From Abditibacteriaceae bacterium (GTDB lineage: Bacteria > Armatimonadota > Abditibacteriia > Abditibacteriales > Abditibacteriaceae), in assembly GCA_019239895.1 (NCBI GenBank), contig JAFAZH010000005.1, forward strand, positions 124,001-188,000: a stretch of DNA of 64,000 nt. The letters are read 5' to 3'. A program made the translations under genes and the position numbers. How positions within the stretch are numbered: position 1 is the stretch's first letter; every line of letters starts with the position of its first letter. Under the pieces are notes generated by a model, which saw nothing but the letters and a program-made list of their open reading frames with translations, was not told where the DNA came from and searched no databases. This document shows, piece by piece, positions 46,336 to 55,322 of this stretch.

Positions 46336-46523
46336 ACAGGAGAGACTCAAGCTCCTTTCAAAGTGCAACACCGTTGAAAGTCTGATGGCTTGGCAAGTGG
46401 GCTACAATGAATGGCTGCGAGTTTGCCTGTGCTTTTCCTCGCCCAACGCCTGATTTTCGCTTTCCAGCACGGCAGGACAACTCGACCAATACGCGATTAC
46501 ATGATTTGTCACTACGGCTTTAA

Positions 46524-46787
46524 CTAGTGAGCGCCTGTCGGAGCGGGACCGGCGTTGCCACCCTGCTGACGAACCTGCTCGACCGCTTGTTCACGGGAAA
46601 TCCAGCGACCCGAAGACAAGAGATACTGCCAGCGCAGGTAGCCAGGGACCGACATGTAGTTGCACTCCGGTGTGAAAGGCGTCAACTTGGAAACGTCAGG
46701 ATAGGTTTGGGCCTGTGCCTGTGGTGCTACAAAGGCGCTTACTAAAGCCATCAGCGCCAAGACCAACATAACCATGAGCTTACGCAT
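46524..46787 (-). CDS. Small secreted protein of 87 residues
   Basis: A signal peptide (MRKLMVMLVLALMALVSAFV, cleavage after AQAQ-like residues near 27) precedes a mature peptide of about 60 residues with one Cys, many aromatics (YLRWQYLLSSGRWISREQ) and a Gln/Gly/Pro-rich end. AAGGAGGTGA, a full anti-Shine-Dalgarno match, lies seven bases before the ATG, suggesting strong translation. The family is not recognised; the aromatic block resembles a short helical protein-binding motif. A small abundant envelope protein is the likeliest reading. Confidence 0.75.
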   Translation of the reverse strand: MRKLMVMLVLALMALVSAFVAPQAQAQTYPDVSKLTPFTPECNYMSVPGYLRWQYLLSSGRWISREQAVEQVRQQGGNAGPAPTGAH

Positions 46788-46971
46788 ATTAATGTCACCT
46801 CCTTCTTGCGAAAAAATCGGTGAACGTCTTTTTGCTTGAACACACGACTACGGCACCATCAACATCATATTTCAACAGTTGCAGTTAGAGATTAACGCTT
46901 CTCACACAATTCCGCAAGACCGTTGAAACGTTCTGCGGCCAGAGTAGCAAGTTCTATTCCAAATGAAGATT

Positions 46972-47129
46972 TTCAACACAAAGGACACAAAGATGGCACG
47001 AAGGGCACAGAGGGATTTGAAGATGGAGAATAAAGATAGCCCGTAATACGTTGCTACTACTATCCTCCATTCTCTGTCCCTACCTTTCTTTTGTGCCCTT
47101 CGTGCCATCTTGGTGTCCTTTGTGTTGAA
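46972..47129. repeat. Intergenic hairpin repeat, family A-related (AACACAAAGGACAC type)
   Basis: 38-bp arms (46972-47009 and 47092-47129) match except for one position. They begin TTCAACACAAAGGACACAAA. The centre has GATGGAGAATAAAGATAG and its mirror, related to the purine core of the other family A copies. It lies 22 bp before the greA -35 element. Confidence 0.85.
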
Positions 47130-47150
47130 TCTGTTAAAAAACACCAACTA

Positions 47151-47179
47151 TTGTCGGTTTAGCCCTACTATCCTACAAT
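47151..47179 (+). promoter_or_regulatory. Sigma-70-type promoter of greA
   Basis: TTGTCG (47151-47156) and TACAAT (47174-47179) are separated by 17 bp, 57 bp before the greA ATG. The spacing is ideal and each box differs from consensus at one or two positions. Confidence 0.65.
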
Positions 47180-47235
47180 TTTTAACGTGGCCGACGTGCG
47201 GCGCATGAATTGTTGAAGGAGACGGTAAATTAACA

Positions 47236-47712
47236 ATGGCAAAAACAGAAGCACATTTTACACGCGAAGGTTACGAGCGTTTAAAGCAGGAATTAGAAGA
47301 TTTAAAGACCCAACGCATCGAAATACGCCAGGAAATTAAAGAAGCCCGCGAACAGGGCGACCTGCGCGAAAACTTCGCCTATCACGCCGCGCGCGAGACT
47401 CAGGGCATTATTGAGGCGCGTATTAACAGCCTGGAGTCACGCTTAGAAGACGCCGTGATTCTGGAAAAAGGGGCCACCCTCGATAGTGTCGTGTTAGGTG
47501 TGCCCGTTACTGTCCGTCCAGTAGGTGATGGCGCAGGCGACGAGCGCGTCTATACCATTGTGGCTACGGAAGAGTTGGAACACGTCGAAGACGCCGCTTC
47601 AGAAGAATCGCCCATCGGCCAGGCACTCTTAGGCAAAAAAGTCGGGGACATTGCCGAAGTGCAGGGGCCACGCGGTATTGTGCGCTTTGAGATTGTGTCA
47701 ATCGGGGCTTAG
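47236..47712 (+). CDS. greA: Transcription elongation factor GreA
   Basis: GreA reactivates backtracked RNA polymerase by stimulating RNA cleavage through its coiled-coil tip. The 158-residue protein has the N-terminal coiled coil (FTREGYERLKQELEDLK to about residue 75), with acidic tip residues Asp42 and Glu45 in EQGDLRENFAYH, and the C-terminal FKBP-like domain (VTVRPVGDGAGDERVYTIV, SPIGQALLGKKVGDIAEV). AAGGAG lies about 14 bases upstream of the ATG, a long spacing. A terminator follows, so it is monocistronic. Confidence 0.95.
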   Translation: MAKTEAHFTREGYERLKQELEDLKTQRIEIRQEIKEAREQGDLRENFAYHAARETQGIIEARINSLESRLEDAVILEKGATLDSVVLGVPVTVRPVGDGAGDERVYTIVATEELEHVEDAASEESPIGQALLGKKVGDIAEVQGPRGIVRFEIVSIGA

Positions 47713-47732
47713 CGCAAACGCAGCATTAGCAG

Positions 47733-47775
47733 ATAGAGATGAGCAGGCAAATGCTCATCTCTATTTCATTTTTTT
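47733..47775 (+). terminator. Rho-independent terminator between convergent greA and the prepilin-like gene
   Basis: A 13-bp stem, ATAGAGATGAGCA/TGCTCATCTCTAT, is followed by TTCATTTTTTT. Its T tract overlaps the end of the minus-strand gene. Confidence 0.85.
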
Positions 47776-48404
47776 AGTTGAGTTAGCTTAACCTGACCGG
47801 GCTGATACCATTTAATGTGCCCATCCAACCAGGCATAATTTGCGCCATCTAAGTGACGCCGCAGTGGAGATTTGGCACCATTCAACCAGGCACTAGGGAA
47901 ACTGGATTTACTATAGCGTGCATTAGTAAGATCGCTGCCATCATTGCCATCACCCGCGAAGACAGTCGTAGCAGGGTGACTAATATCCACCAGACCTAAT
48001 CCCGGTAGATGGCTGTTATACCAGTAATCGGTAAAATTCGCCTGTACCGCGTCCTTTGCTCTATTGGGCGGATGAGTTTCACTGGGGCATTGAAGAACTT
48101 GGAGATTTCTCAGATAGGGCTGTATCGCATCCGCCCAACCATAAGGATATGTATAAGGTGGCACATTATGTGTCACCTTATTCACTTTCACTAAGGGAAA
48201 TTGTTCATCGTAATCCTGCGTGTATTCTAAGAGTCCCAGAGAGACTTGCTTTAAATTCTGCTGGCAAGAACTTCGTTGTGCATGAGCGCGTGCCTTGGAA
48301 AAGTCAGGAGTGAGCAATGGCACGACAAAAGTTGCTGCTAATGCCGCGAATCCTAGCACAACCACAGCTTCTACTCCTGTAACTCCGCGTTGCTTCATTA
48401 TCAC
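47766..48404 (-). CDS. Prepilin-like protein with H-X9-DG C-terminal motif
   Basis: The 212-residue protein starts with a short type III prepilin leader: MIMKQRG, cleaved before VTGVE with Glu at mature position 5. A hydrophobic helix (VVVLGFAALAATFVVPLL) follows, then RSSCQQNLKQVSLGLLEYTQDYDE, the shared segment also seen at the start of the window. Close to the C-terminus, HLDGANYAWLDGH is a perfect H-X9-DG motif. GGAGGTG precedes the ATG. It belongs to the DUF1559-like pseudopilin group exported through type II secretion/type IV pilus machinery. No pilus assembly genes are adjacent. Confidence 0.88.
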   Translation of the reverse strand: MIMKQRGVTGVEAVVVLGFAALAATFVVPLLTPDFSKARAHAQRSSCQQNLKQVSLGLLEYTQDYDEQFPLVKVNKVTHNVPPYTYPYGWADAIQPYLRNLQVLQCPSETHPPNRAKDAVQANFTDYWYNSHLPGLGLVDISHPATTVFAGDGNDGSDLTNARYSKSSFPSAWLNGAKSPLRRHLDGANYAWLDGHIKWYQPGQVKLTQLKK

Positions 48405-48482
48405 ACCTCCACAAATGGAAGAGAGCAGAGTTAGTTATCACACTCCCCTGCTCTCTTGCTCTCTTGCCGCTTTTTCACTCAC

Positions 48483-49238
<756 letters not shown>

Positions 49239-49267
49239 TTTTATCTCCTTAATTTCTTATTGGTGAA

Positions 49268-49423
49268 CCACAGAGACACAGAGGCACAGAGATTTTGAGA
49301 GGGAAGAGAGAGGATAGAGCATGGAGGATCGAAAGACCTCTGGCAGCGCATCCTATAGTCTCCATCTTTGACCTTCTATTCCTCACCCCCTCTCAAAATC
49401 TCTGTGCCTCTGTGTCTCTGTGG
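49268..49423. repeat. Intergenic hairpin repeat, family A, between the two TIM-barrel genes
   Basis: Perfect 36-bp arms (49268-49303 and 49388-49423) begin CCACAGAGACACAGAGGCAC and continue with the copy-specific word ATTTTGAGAGGG. The centre has AGGATAGAGCATGGAGGATC and an imperfect mirror. Confidence 0.9.
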
Positions 49424-49433
49424 CTCAAACAAA

Positions 49434-50438
49434 CTATTTAGCCTCTTCAAAAGCCGCATCGAAGGCTCGTTCGGACGGTTTGAAGTCCACTTTCTTGGTG
49501 AAGGCGCAGGCTTCTTCGGCACCGTGGAAGCGATCCATGCCGCTATCTTCCCACTCAATGGAGAGCGGGCCTTGGTAATCAATCGAATTCAGGGCGCGGA
49601 TAATTTCTTCAAAGTTAATTTTGCCGTGACCAAGACTGCGGAAATCCCAGTAGCGGCGGTAGTCACCAAAGTTGAGGTGGCCGCCGAAAACGCCAGATTG
49701 CTGGCCTGAACTCGACCAGTAGACATCCTTCATATGGACGTGGTAGATGCGATCCTTGAAATTGCGGATGAAATCTACATAAGCCACATGCTGGTAGCCA
49801 AAATGGGATGGGTCGTAGTTGAAACCAAAGGTATCACGTCCGCCCAGAGCTTCGATAGCGCGTTCTGCCGTTACAATGTCAAAAGCGATTTCGGTCGGGT
49901 GGACTTCCAGGCCGAATTTGATCCCGTTTTCATCGAAAACATCCAGAATTGGGTTCCACTTGGCGGCGAAATCTTCAAAGCCTTTGTCAATCCAGGCGGG
50001 GGGCACGGGCGGAAAAGAATAGAGATATGGCCAAATTGATGAACCAGTAAAACCGTTGACGATTTTCAGGCCGAGGTTGGCAGCAGCGCGAGCGGTGGTT
50101 TTCATCTCTTCCGCCGCGCGCTGGTTGACGCCTTCGGGATTGCCGTCGCCCCAGACGTGCGGGGGCAAAATGGCTTTGTGGCGTTCGTCAATCTTGTCGC
50201 AAACGGCTTGACCGGCTAAGTGATTGGAGATGGCAAAGAGTTGCAGCCCGTTGTCGGTGAGGATTTTCTTCTGGGCTTCACAGTAGGCTCTGTCCGATGC
50301 CCCTTTCTGGACATCGAAGTGATCGCCCCAACAGGCGAGTTCGAGTCCATCGAAGCCCATCTGCTTGGCTTTGGGAGCTAATTCGGCAAGCGGCAAGTCG
50401 GCCCATTGGCCGGTAAACAAGGTAACTGGTCGTGGCAT
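49434..50438 (-). CDS. Sugar phosphate isomerase/epimerase (xylose-isomerase-like TIM barrel)
   Basis: A 334-residue protein with [17 protein letters not shown] at the N-terminus, then metal-binding strand ends [23 protein letters not shown] and IEWEDSGM. This set of Glu, Asp, His and Glu is the divalent-metal site of inositol-catabolism and tagatose-epimerase-like enzymes. AAGGAG lies upstream of the ATG. The substrate is probably a sugar or inositol derivative; similar proteins often accompany oxidoreductases, none of which is adjacent. It is divergently oriented from the LysM hydrolase gene. Confidence 0.85.
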   Translation of the reverse strand: MPRPVTLFTGQWADLPLAELAPKAKQMGFDGLELACWGDHFDVQKGASDRAYCEAQKKILTDNGLQLFAISNHLAGQAVCDKIDERHKAILPPHVWGDGNPEGVNQRAAEEMKTTARAAANLGLKIVNGFTGSSIWPYLYSFPPVPPAWIDKGFEDFAAKWNPILDVFDENGIKFGLEVHPTEIAFDIVTAERAIEALGGRDTFGFNYDPSHFGYQHVAYVDFIRNFKDRIYHVHMKDVYWSSSGQQSGVFGGHLNFGDYRRYWDFRSLGHGKINFEEIIRALNSIDYQGPLSIEWEDSGMDRFHGAEEACAFTKKVDFKPSERAFDAAFEEAK

Positions 50439-50603
50439 ATTACGCTGACTCCTTGGAATGTGCTGCGTTAATTATGTCACAAATTACGAGGATGTAAACC
50501 GTCTGGCGCGTTTAACAACCGCTCAAAAGGGGAAAGATAAAGCGGGTTGTGCAAAAAGGCTGCTGGCAGCCCTAAAAATCGCTGGATTAACTGTGCTGAT
50601 GAC
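50439..50603. other. Divergent spacer upstream of both the TIM-barrel and LysM genes
   Basis: No gene or long repeat is visible. It should contain the minus-strand promoter of the gene starting at 50438. Confidence 0.4.
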
Positions 50604-50633
50604 TTGACTCGAATCAGTCATGTCATTTATAAT
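50604..50633 (+). promoter_or_regulatory. Sigma-70-type promoter of the LysM/NlpC-P60 gene
   Basis: TTGACT (50604-50609) and a perfect TATAAT (50628-50633) are 18 bp apart. TGACTCGAATCAGTCA between them is a partial dyad that could be an operator. Transcription would give a leader of about 250 nt before the ATG at 50892. Confidence 0.75.
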
Positions 50634-50639
50634 CGAGGC

Positions 50640-50891
50640 TATGCTGCACACGCAAATCAGCATTTAAGGCCGGTCTTTGAAGGATTTAAGCGGCTTCCAG
50701 TTCGCTTGACCTAAAATTGTGTGCAATCAATGAGAATTTTTGCTGAAGTTTTGTTAAACTTTTAAGACACAGACTAACGCATCAATTAAACGACCTGAGC
50801 AACTCTAACACCAAGTCACAATCTAACTACAGACGCAGGTTTGATGGCCCGACTTGCGCCTGTTGTCCGCAACCGTAACCGAGGTGATGCA
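50640..50891 (+). other. Long structured 5' leader of the LysM/NlpC-P60 gene
   Basis: A closing stem TGCACAC/GTGTGCA (50645-50651 and 50719-50725) encloses about 67 nt, with inner pairing of GGCCG near 50668 and CGGCTT near 50691. The rest is AT-rich and then becomes GC-rich just before GAGGTGA. No known riboswitch was recognised; c-di-AMP riboswitches often precede such wall hydrolases, but their core motif was not found. Confidence 0.4.
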
Positions 50892-52469
50892 ATGAAGTTT
50901 CGACAGATGAAAAACACCCAACCAAAATTCCACACTTGCAAAAAGCATTCCAACCAGAAGCATTCCAAATTGCAGCAACGCAAATTGAAGCATTGGTTAA
51001 TGGGTAGCGCACTCTTAGCGGCGACCATGCCAACCGCCAAGTGCCCCGTTTTAATCCATGTGGCACGCGCTGATGTCTATCACGCGGTAGAACCGGGGGA
51101 AACCCTGCGTTCGGTGGCTAATCGCTACGGGTTGCGCCCATCCGCTTTACGGGCTGCCAATAAATTGGATGACACCAGGGACAATGCTCCCCTGCCCGCC
51201 ATGCTATTGCGGGTTCCCGATGGCAAAAAGTCAGATGTAGAAGCGGGGCAAGAAATTACTCCCGTAAAATCGGCGGCAGAGGCCATGCCCGAAATTACCT
51301 CCACTGGCACGATCTCCAAGACGGTTCGCTATACCGTTCAGGCAGGCGACACCCTAGACTCCATTGCGCATCGGTACGCCCAATCCGGTTATCCGGTGAC
51401 CGTGGAAGCTATCGCGGAGAAGAATCATCTGACGCCAGAGCCGAACATTCAACCCGCCATCGGCAGCGCCATCATCATTCCGCTCCAGAGCATCACCTAT
51501 CGCGCTTCAGCGCAACAATCGGCCAGCCGTAAAGCCCAATCGCGCCCTGATAATGAACTCACTATTTCGGGAGAAGTGCCCGTTTCGATGGCGCAAGTCG
51601 TAGCCGATAAGCAGCCGGTGTACCAGAGCATTACCAAACCACCCAGGACGGCTGCGCCTCGTGGTTATGCCCTCGGCGCACGCGGCAACATGCCCGTCGG
51701 TGGCCGGGATGGGGTGCGCGTTTTAAAGCAAAATGAAGACGCGATGAACACCGCTCCCCCGCCGACATCACAGCCGCGCGTGCTGCAAGCTCCCTCCAGC
51801 ACCACCGTTGGAGCCTTGGCCCAGGTCGCCCAAGTATCGCTGGCGGGAGCCAAGATTCGCCGCCTGCCCGAATCCGATTCTTACGCGCTCTATAAATGCC
51901 CGGTGGGAACGGAGTTGGCCATCATCAAGCAGAATGGGGGATGGTCGGCCATTCTGATGAGTGACCGCAGCACCGGCTGGATTCCGACCCGCTATGTAAA
52001 ATTCACCGGGGCCAGCGTGGATATTTCTTCCCAGGTGGTTACGGGTTCCGATGCCTGGGCTGGGCGTCCTTCCAATGACACAGTCACGAATTACAATGGC
52101 CACTATTACAGTAACAACCCGATGGTAACGCAAGCCCTGGCCTGGCTTGGCACCCCCTATGTCTATGGCGGCGAGGGTCGGCGTGGCATTGACTGCTCTT
52201 CTCTCGTGCAACATGCTTTTGCCGCCTGTGGCTATCATCTGCCGCGCACGGCTGCCGAGCAAGCGCGAATCGGACGCGCGGTTGATCCGGCTCAGTTACG
52301 CGCCGGGGATCGCCTTTATTTCTCTGCCAGCGGCACCCGCATTGACCACACGGGCCTGTACATGGGCAACGGACTTTTCGTAGAAGCCAGTGGACGTGGT
52401 CGCCGCGTGATTGTCTCCAACCTTTTCGACGCTTCCCATTGGAACATCTTCGTCTGCGCCCGTCGCTAA
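50892..52469 (+). CDS. Exported LysM-LysM-SH3-NlpC/P60 peptidoglycan endopeptidase
   Basis: From the ATG at 50892 (GAGGTGA directly upstream) the protein is 525 residues. A basic, His/Lys-rich N-terminus precedes an export segment (WLMGSALLAATMPTAKCPVL). LysM1 is at about 63-109 (YHAVEPGETLRSVANRYGLR) and LysM2 at about 148-200 (YTVQAGDTLDSIAHRYA). A long linker leads to an SH3-like domain (about 318-372, GWIPTRYVKF) and a C-terminal NlpC/P60 domain with catalytic Cys435 in GIDCSSL and His486 in DHTGLYMG. It cleaves stem-peptide bonds in peptidoglycan. The start at 50841 used by a longer frame lacks a ribosome binding site. Confidence 0.92.
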   Translation: MKFRQMKNTQPKFHTCKKHSNQKHSKLQQRKLKHWLMGSALLAATMPTAKCPVLIHVARADVYHAVEPGETLRSVANRYGLRPSALRAANKLDDTRDNAPLPAMLLRVPDGKKSDVEAGQEITPVKSAAEAMPEITSTGTISKTVRYTVQAGDTLDSIAHRYAQSGYPVTVEAIAEKNHLTPEPNIQPAIGSAIIIPLQSITYRASAQQSASRKAQSRPDNELTISGEVPVSMAQVVADKQPVYQSITKPPRTAAPRGYALGARGNMPVGGRDGVRVLKQNEDAMNTAPPPTSQPRVLQAPSSTTVGALAQVAQVSLAGAKIRRLPESDSYALYKCPVGTELAIIKQNGGWSAILMSDRSTGWIPTRYVKFTGASVDISSQVVTGSDAWAGRPSNDTVTNYNGHYYSNNPMVTQALAWLGTPYVYGGEGRRGIDCSSLVQHAFAACGYHLPRTAAEQARIGRAVDPAQLRAGDRLYFSASGTRIDHTGLYMGNGLFVEASGRGRRVIVSNLFDASHWNIFVCARR

Positions 52470-52494
52470 AAGTTACACTCTTAGCTCAACTGTG

Positions 52495-52526
52495 AAAGAC
52501 TTGGTGATTAAGTTCACCAGGTCTTT
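52495..52526 (+). terminator. Terminator after the LysM/NlpC-P60 gene
   Basis: The stem AAAGACTTGGTGA/TTCACCAGGTCTTT is followed by TATTTTCG. One mismatch lies in the stem. Confidence 0.7.
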
Positions 52527-52548
52527 TATTTTCGTGAGACACTATTCA

Positions 52549-52608
52549 GATGTGACGCAAAACTACGTTACGCTATGTTGCACAGCGCAATTTGAACGCT
52601 AATTTGAA
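52549..52608. repeat. Repeat family D, copy upstream of the EamA gene
   Basis: GATGTGACGCAAAACTACGT continues through TACGCTATGTTGCACAGCGC to GAACGCTAATTTGAA. It is 60 bp long and ends 15 bp before the EamA ATG. Related copies are at 56734-56793 and 59231-59341. Confidence 0.8.
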
Positions 52609-52623
52609 GTAAAAGGAGAAGTT

Positions 52624-53049
52624 ATGGAAAGTTGGGCCGTTTATGCTTTATTAGGCTCGTTGTTCGCCGGGCTTACAGGTATCTTTGGCAAGGTTGGAGT
52701 AAAAGATGTGAACTCCAATTTAGCGACCACTGTGCGAGCGGTCATTATGGCCGTGGGGTTGATGATTTTTATCCTCGCCCGCCACGAAACTGCTGGTCTG
52801 GACAAGATAAAGTCGCAGACTTGGCTCTTTATTGCGCTGTCAGGAGCCGCCGGTGCCGCTTCCTGGGTTTGCATGTTCCGCGCCTTGCAACTGGGTGAAG
52901 CCTCCAGAGTGGCTCCCATAGATAAATCCAGTGTGCTCATCACTGTTATCTTTGCGATTTTATTCCTCGGCGAAAAGCTGACGTGGGACAAAGCCCTGGG
53001 CGCGTTTTTAGTGGCTGGGGGCACTATTTTAATTGCCCTTGCCAAGTAA
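52624..53049 (+). CDS. EamA-family transporter, single-domain form
   Basis: The 141-residue protein has five membrane spans and one EamA unit: MESWAVYALLGSLFAGLTGI at the start, LSGAAGAASWVCMFRALQLG in the middle and APIDKSSVLITVIFAILFLGEKLTW near the end. Usual drug/metabolite transporters carry two EamA units, so this one would act as a dimer, as in the YdzE type. AAAGGAG lies at optimal spacing upstream. Substrate unknown. Confidence 0.88.
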   Translation: MESWAVYALLGSLFAGLTGIFGKVGVKDVNSNLATTVRAVIMAVGLMIFILARHETAGLDKIKSQTWLFIALSGAAGAASWVCMFRALQLGEASRVAPIDKSSVLITVIFAILFLGEKLTWDKALGAFLVAGGTILIALAK

Positions 53050-53150
53050 AATCGGGCACCCTTCTTGAGAACAGTAGGCCAGCCTATTAAACTCTTGTCT
53101 AGAAAACACTCAACAGAACAATAATCTCATATTGAAGGATTGACCGATTA

Positions 53151-55172
53151 ATGCCCAATAAGACTTCGGCTGCACCCGCCACGCGCATTAATGCACCGGC
53201 GCAGCCAGCTCATAATGCAGTTCCCGCGCCATCAACCACGGTTGAAACCTCGCCATCACCCACACCAGAGGACGAACCAACCACTGCGACCCCTGAAGAT
53301 AGCCAGACTCGGTTAGCCCGCCGTTTCCTTGAAGATTTTGTTGTTACCTCTCTCTTGCGGCAGGGCCGTGCTCTGAAAGGCAACGAACTGGCCGCCGCTG
53401 CCGAAGGGTTTACCGCTTCACGGATTGGTTTACGTGAGGGATTAGCGCACAGTCAGCGTGTGGTGCTGACCGACCGTGACTGGGATTTAAAGCTCCGCTC
53501 GGCGCAAAAATCACTGAGCCGCGAAGAACGCTCACGGCGTCCCCTGCAAGCCGCCATTGAAGAATTGCTGCGCGAAATTGGCAAGCCCTTGCCTCTGCCC
53601 GTTGTGGTGCGCGAACTCGCCAGTATTCGGGGCGTTTATCCCGAAAACGTGCGCGATTCGATCCGCAACATCCTGCAAACAGCGCGTCCCATCGTCGAAG
53701 TGAGCGAAGGCTCATACCTCCACGAAAGTTTCATTCTCGATACCGGAGCACCCACGGAAGCCCTGATTATTCGAGAAAATAATCTGGAAACCGACCCCAA
53801 TTTTCAAGACTTGAGGGCGCGCGAACTTCCCCCCGGCGCAGGCACTCTCACGGAGCGGGCTATTGCGATGTTGCAAGGGGTGCAGCGCCCCTTAGCGCAG
53901 AAGACTCTGGGATTCTTCCTATGGCAGCAAGACCCTAAAACTTTTGATTCCCGTGCCCTTGCCCGCGCGCTCGGCGACCGCAAGGTGTTTTACCCGATGG
54001 TCGGTGGCTACATCACGCTTCAAGCGCAGATGCCGCAGTGGCGCACCGTGGTGCAACAATGGATGCAAGGATTAAGTGGCGCTTCAACCGACAACATTGA
54101 TGTCACTGCCATCTTACGCCAGCGTGGAGCCGCCGCCATTGAGCCGCGTCCCGAAGATATCAACGAGCTAAAGAATGTAGCCCGTCAATCAAATGGGCAT
54201 CCCTTGTCCCTGGCCAATGTCATGGTGGATGTCCTCGAAATCGAGCCAGATAGTCCTAACTTCGCTCCCACTCTGTTGGGTCTCAATGATGCCTTGCGGC
54301 GTAGCCCTGAATTCCTGCCCATCGGGATTGGTCGTTTTCTCTTGCGTGAGGCGGTGCCCCCCTATGTTGGGGAAGTGCCAGAAGAACTGCGTCCAGTGCA
54401 ACTCTCCATCCGCAACCCGGAAACCGACGAGTCGCTCGACTTTGAAATGAGCGATGAAGGCTTGGAGGGCGACGCCACGGCTTTTATCCACGATCCGCAG
54501 TGGGAAGATATTAACGAAGAGTTCGAGGTTAAGTTGCCCCGCCGCACGGGAACTGAAGTGGTCACTTCAGCGCGTTATGTGATCCTGAACCACCATCATC
54601 GAGCAGGCACGATCAAGCTACGCCGTCTAGATGAAGACATTTTCGACTTGGAAGGCCCCTTAACGCGGATTTCAGTGCAGGCGGAAGATGGTTCATCCAC
54701 CGAAGTAATAGGGGCCTGGGCCAGTCGTGAAAGTGGCTTAATTTATGGGCTGGGCGAGTGGTATGCGCCACGCACCCCGCAATCGGGCGGTGTCTTGCAG
54801 TTCTCGCGTGATAGCACGGCACCGGGCAGCCCCTTGCGCCTTCAATTGGGTAGCCCCGACAAACTCACCCTTATTGATGCCCGCCGCGCTGAGGAGTTAG
54901 AAGCATTGCGTGAACCTGCCGCTTATTTATCGCTCTTCGAGTTGCTGCAATCTATCATGGCAGAGCACCAACAGGGGGCCGAATTGCCGACGTTGTGGGC
55001 GGAAATCAATGTCATCCGGCGCACCACTAAGCGGCTTATCTGCTCTGTGCTGTCGGGTTATCACTGCTTCTACTTCAAGCAACGTGGCCCCAAGCAAATT
55101 TTGTGGCGTTATGATGCGGGTAAGTTAGATCAAGGCTTTAAGCGCAATAAGCGCAAATATGTGCGGCGATAG
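53151..55172 (+). CDS. Unknown 673-residue protein, possibly built from winged-helix units
   Basis: The family is not recognised. A Pro/Ala/Thr-rich N-terminus of about 50 residues precedes an alpha-helical region. This region contains at least three segments that look like short winged helices: PLQAAIEELLREIGKPLPLPVVVREL, LTERAIAMLQGVQRPLAQKTLGFFL and a third near the C-terminus, LSLFELLQSIMAEHQQGAELPTLWAEIN. The middle part is beta-rich and acidic. The C-terminus is strongly basic (GFKRNKRKYVRR), suggesting nucleic-acid contact. HARE-HTH or RpoE-delta-like folds are possible. AAGGA lies upstream of the ATG. A perfect hairpin follows the stop. No signal peptide, so probably cytoplasmic. Confidence 0.75.
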   Translation: MPNKTSAAPATRINAPAQPAHNAVPAPSTTVETSPSPTPEDEPTTATPEDSQTRLARRFLEDFVVTSLLRQGRALKGNELAAAAEGFTASRIGLREGLAHSQRVVLTDRDWDLKLRSAQKSLSREERSRRPLQAAIEELLREIGKPLPLPVVVRELASIRGVYPENVRDSIRNILQTARPIVEVSEGSYLHESFILDTGAPTEALIIRENNLETDPNFQDLRARELPPGAGTLTERAIAMLQGVQRPLAQKTLGFFLWQQDPKTFDSRALARALGDRKVFYPMVGGYITLQAQMPQWRTVVQQWMQGLSGASTDNIDVTAILRQRGAAAIEPRPEDINELKNVARQSNGHPLSLANVMVDVLEIEPDSPNFAPTLLGLNDALRRSPEFLPIGIGRFLLREAVPPYVGEVPEELRPVQLSIRNPETDESLDFEMSDEGLEGDATAFIHDPQWEDINEEFEVKLPRRTGTEVVTSARYVILNHHHRAGTIKLRRLDEDIFDLEGPLTRISVQAEDGSSTEVIGAWASRESGLIYGLGEWYAPRTPQSGGVLQFSRDSTAPGSPLRLQLGSPDKLTLIDARRAEELEALREPAAYLSLFELLQSIMAEHQQGAELPTLWAEINVIRRTTKRLICSVLSGYHCFYFKQRGPKQILWRYDAGKLDQGFKRNKRKYVRR

Positions 55173-55174
55173 GG

Positions 55175-55317
55175 GTGCCGGGGCTATAAAAGCCCCCGGC
55201 AGGGAGGCTAAAGCCAGCCGTCCTCTGGACGGTACAGGCATTAAGACTTCATCCTTGTGCGTCCAGAGGACGCTTGGCCAACGGCCTTCCTGCCGGGGGC
55301 TTTTATAGCCCCGGCAC
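55175..55317. repeat. Intergenic hairpin repeat, family F, between the unknown gene and the PQQ-type lipoprotein gene
   Basis: Perfect 29-bp arms (55175-55203 and 55289-55317) begin GTGCCGGGGCTATAAAAGCC. An inner pair GTCCTCTGGAC/GTCCAGAGGAC at 55220-55230 and 55261-55271 adds a second stem. The right arm ends five bases before the next ATG. Confidence 0.9.
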
Positions 55318-55322
55318 ATCTC

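Noticed and set aside
50640..50891. c-di-AMP (ydaO) riboswitch upstream of the LysM/NlpC-P60 gene
   Set aside because: The context fits, but the conserved core sequences of the ydaO motif could not be found, so only an unassigned structured leader is reported.
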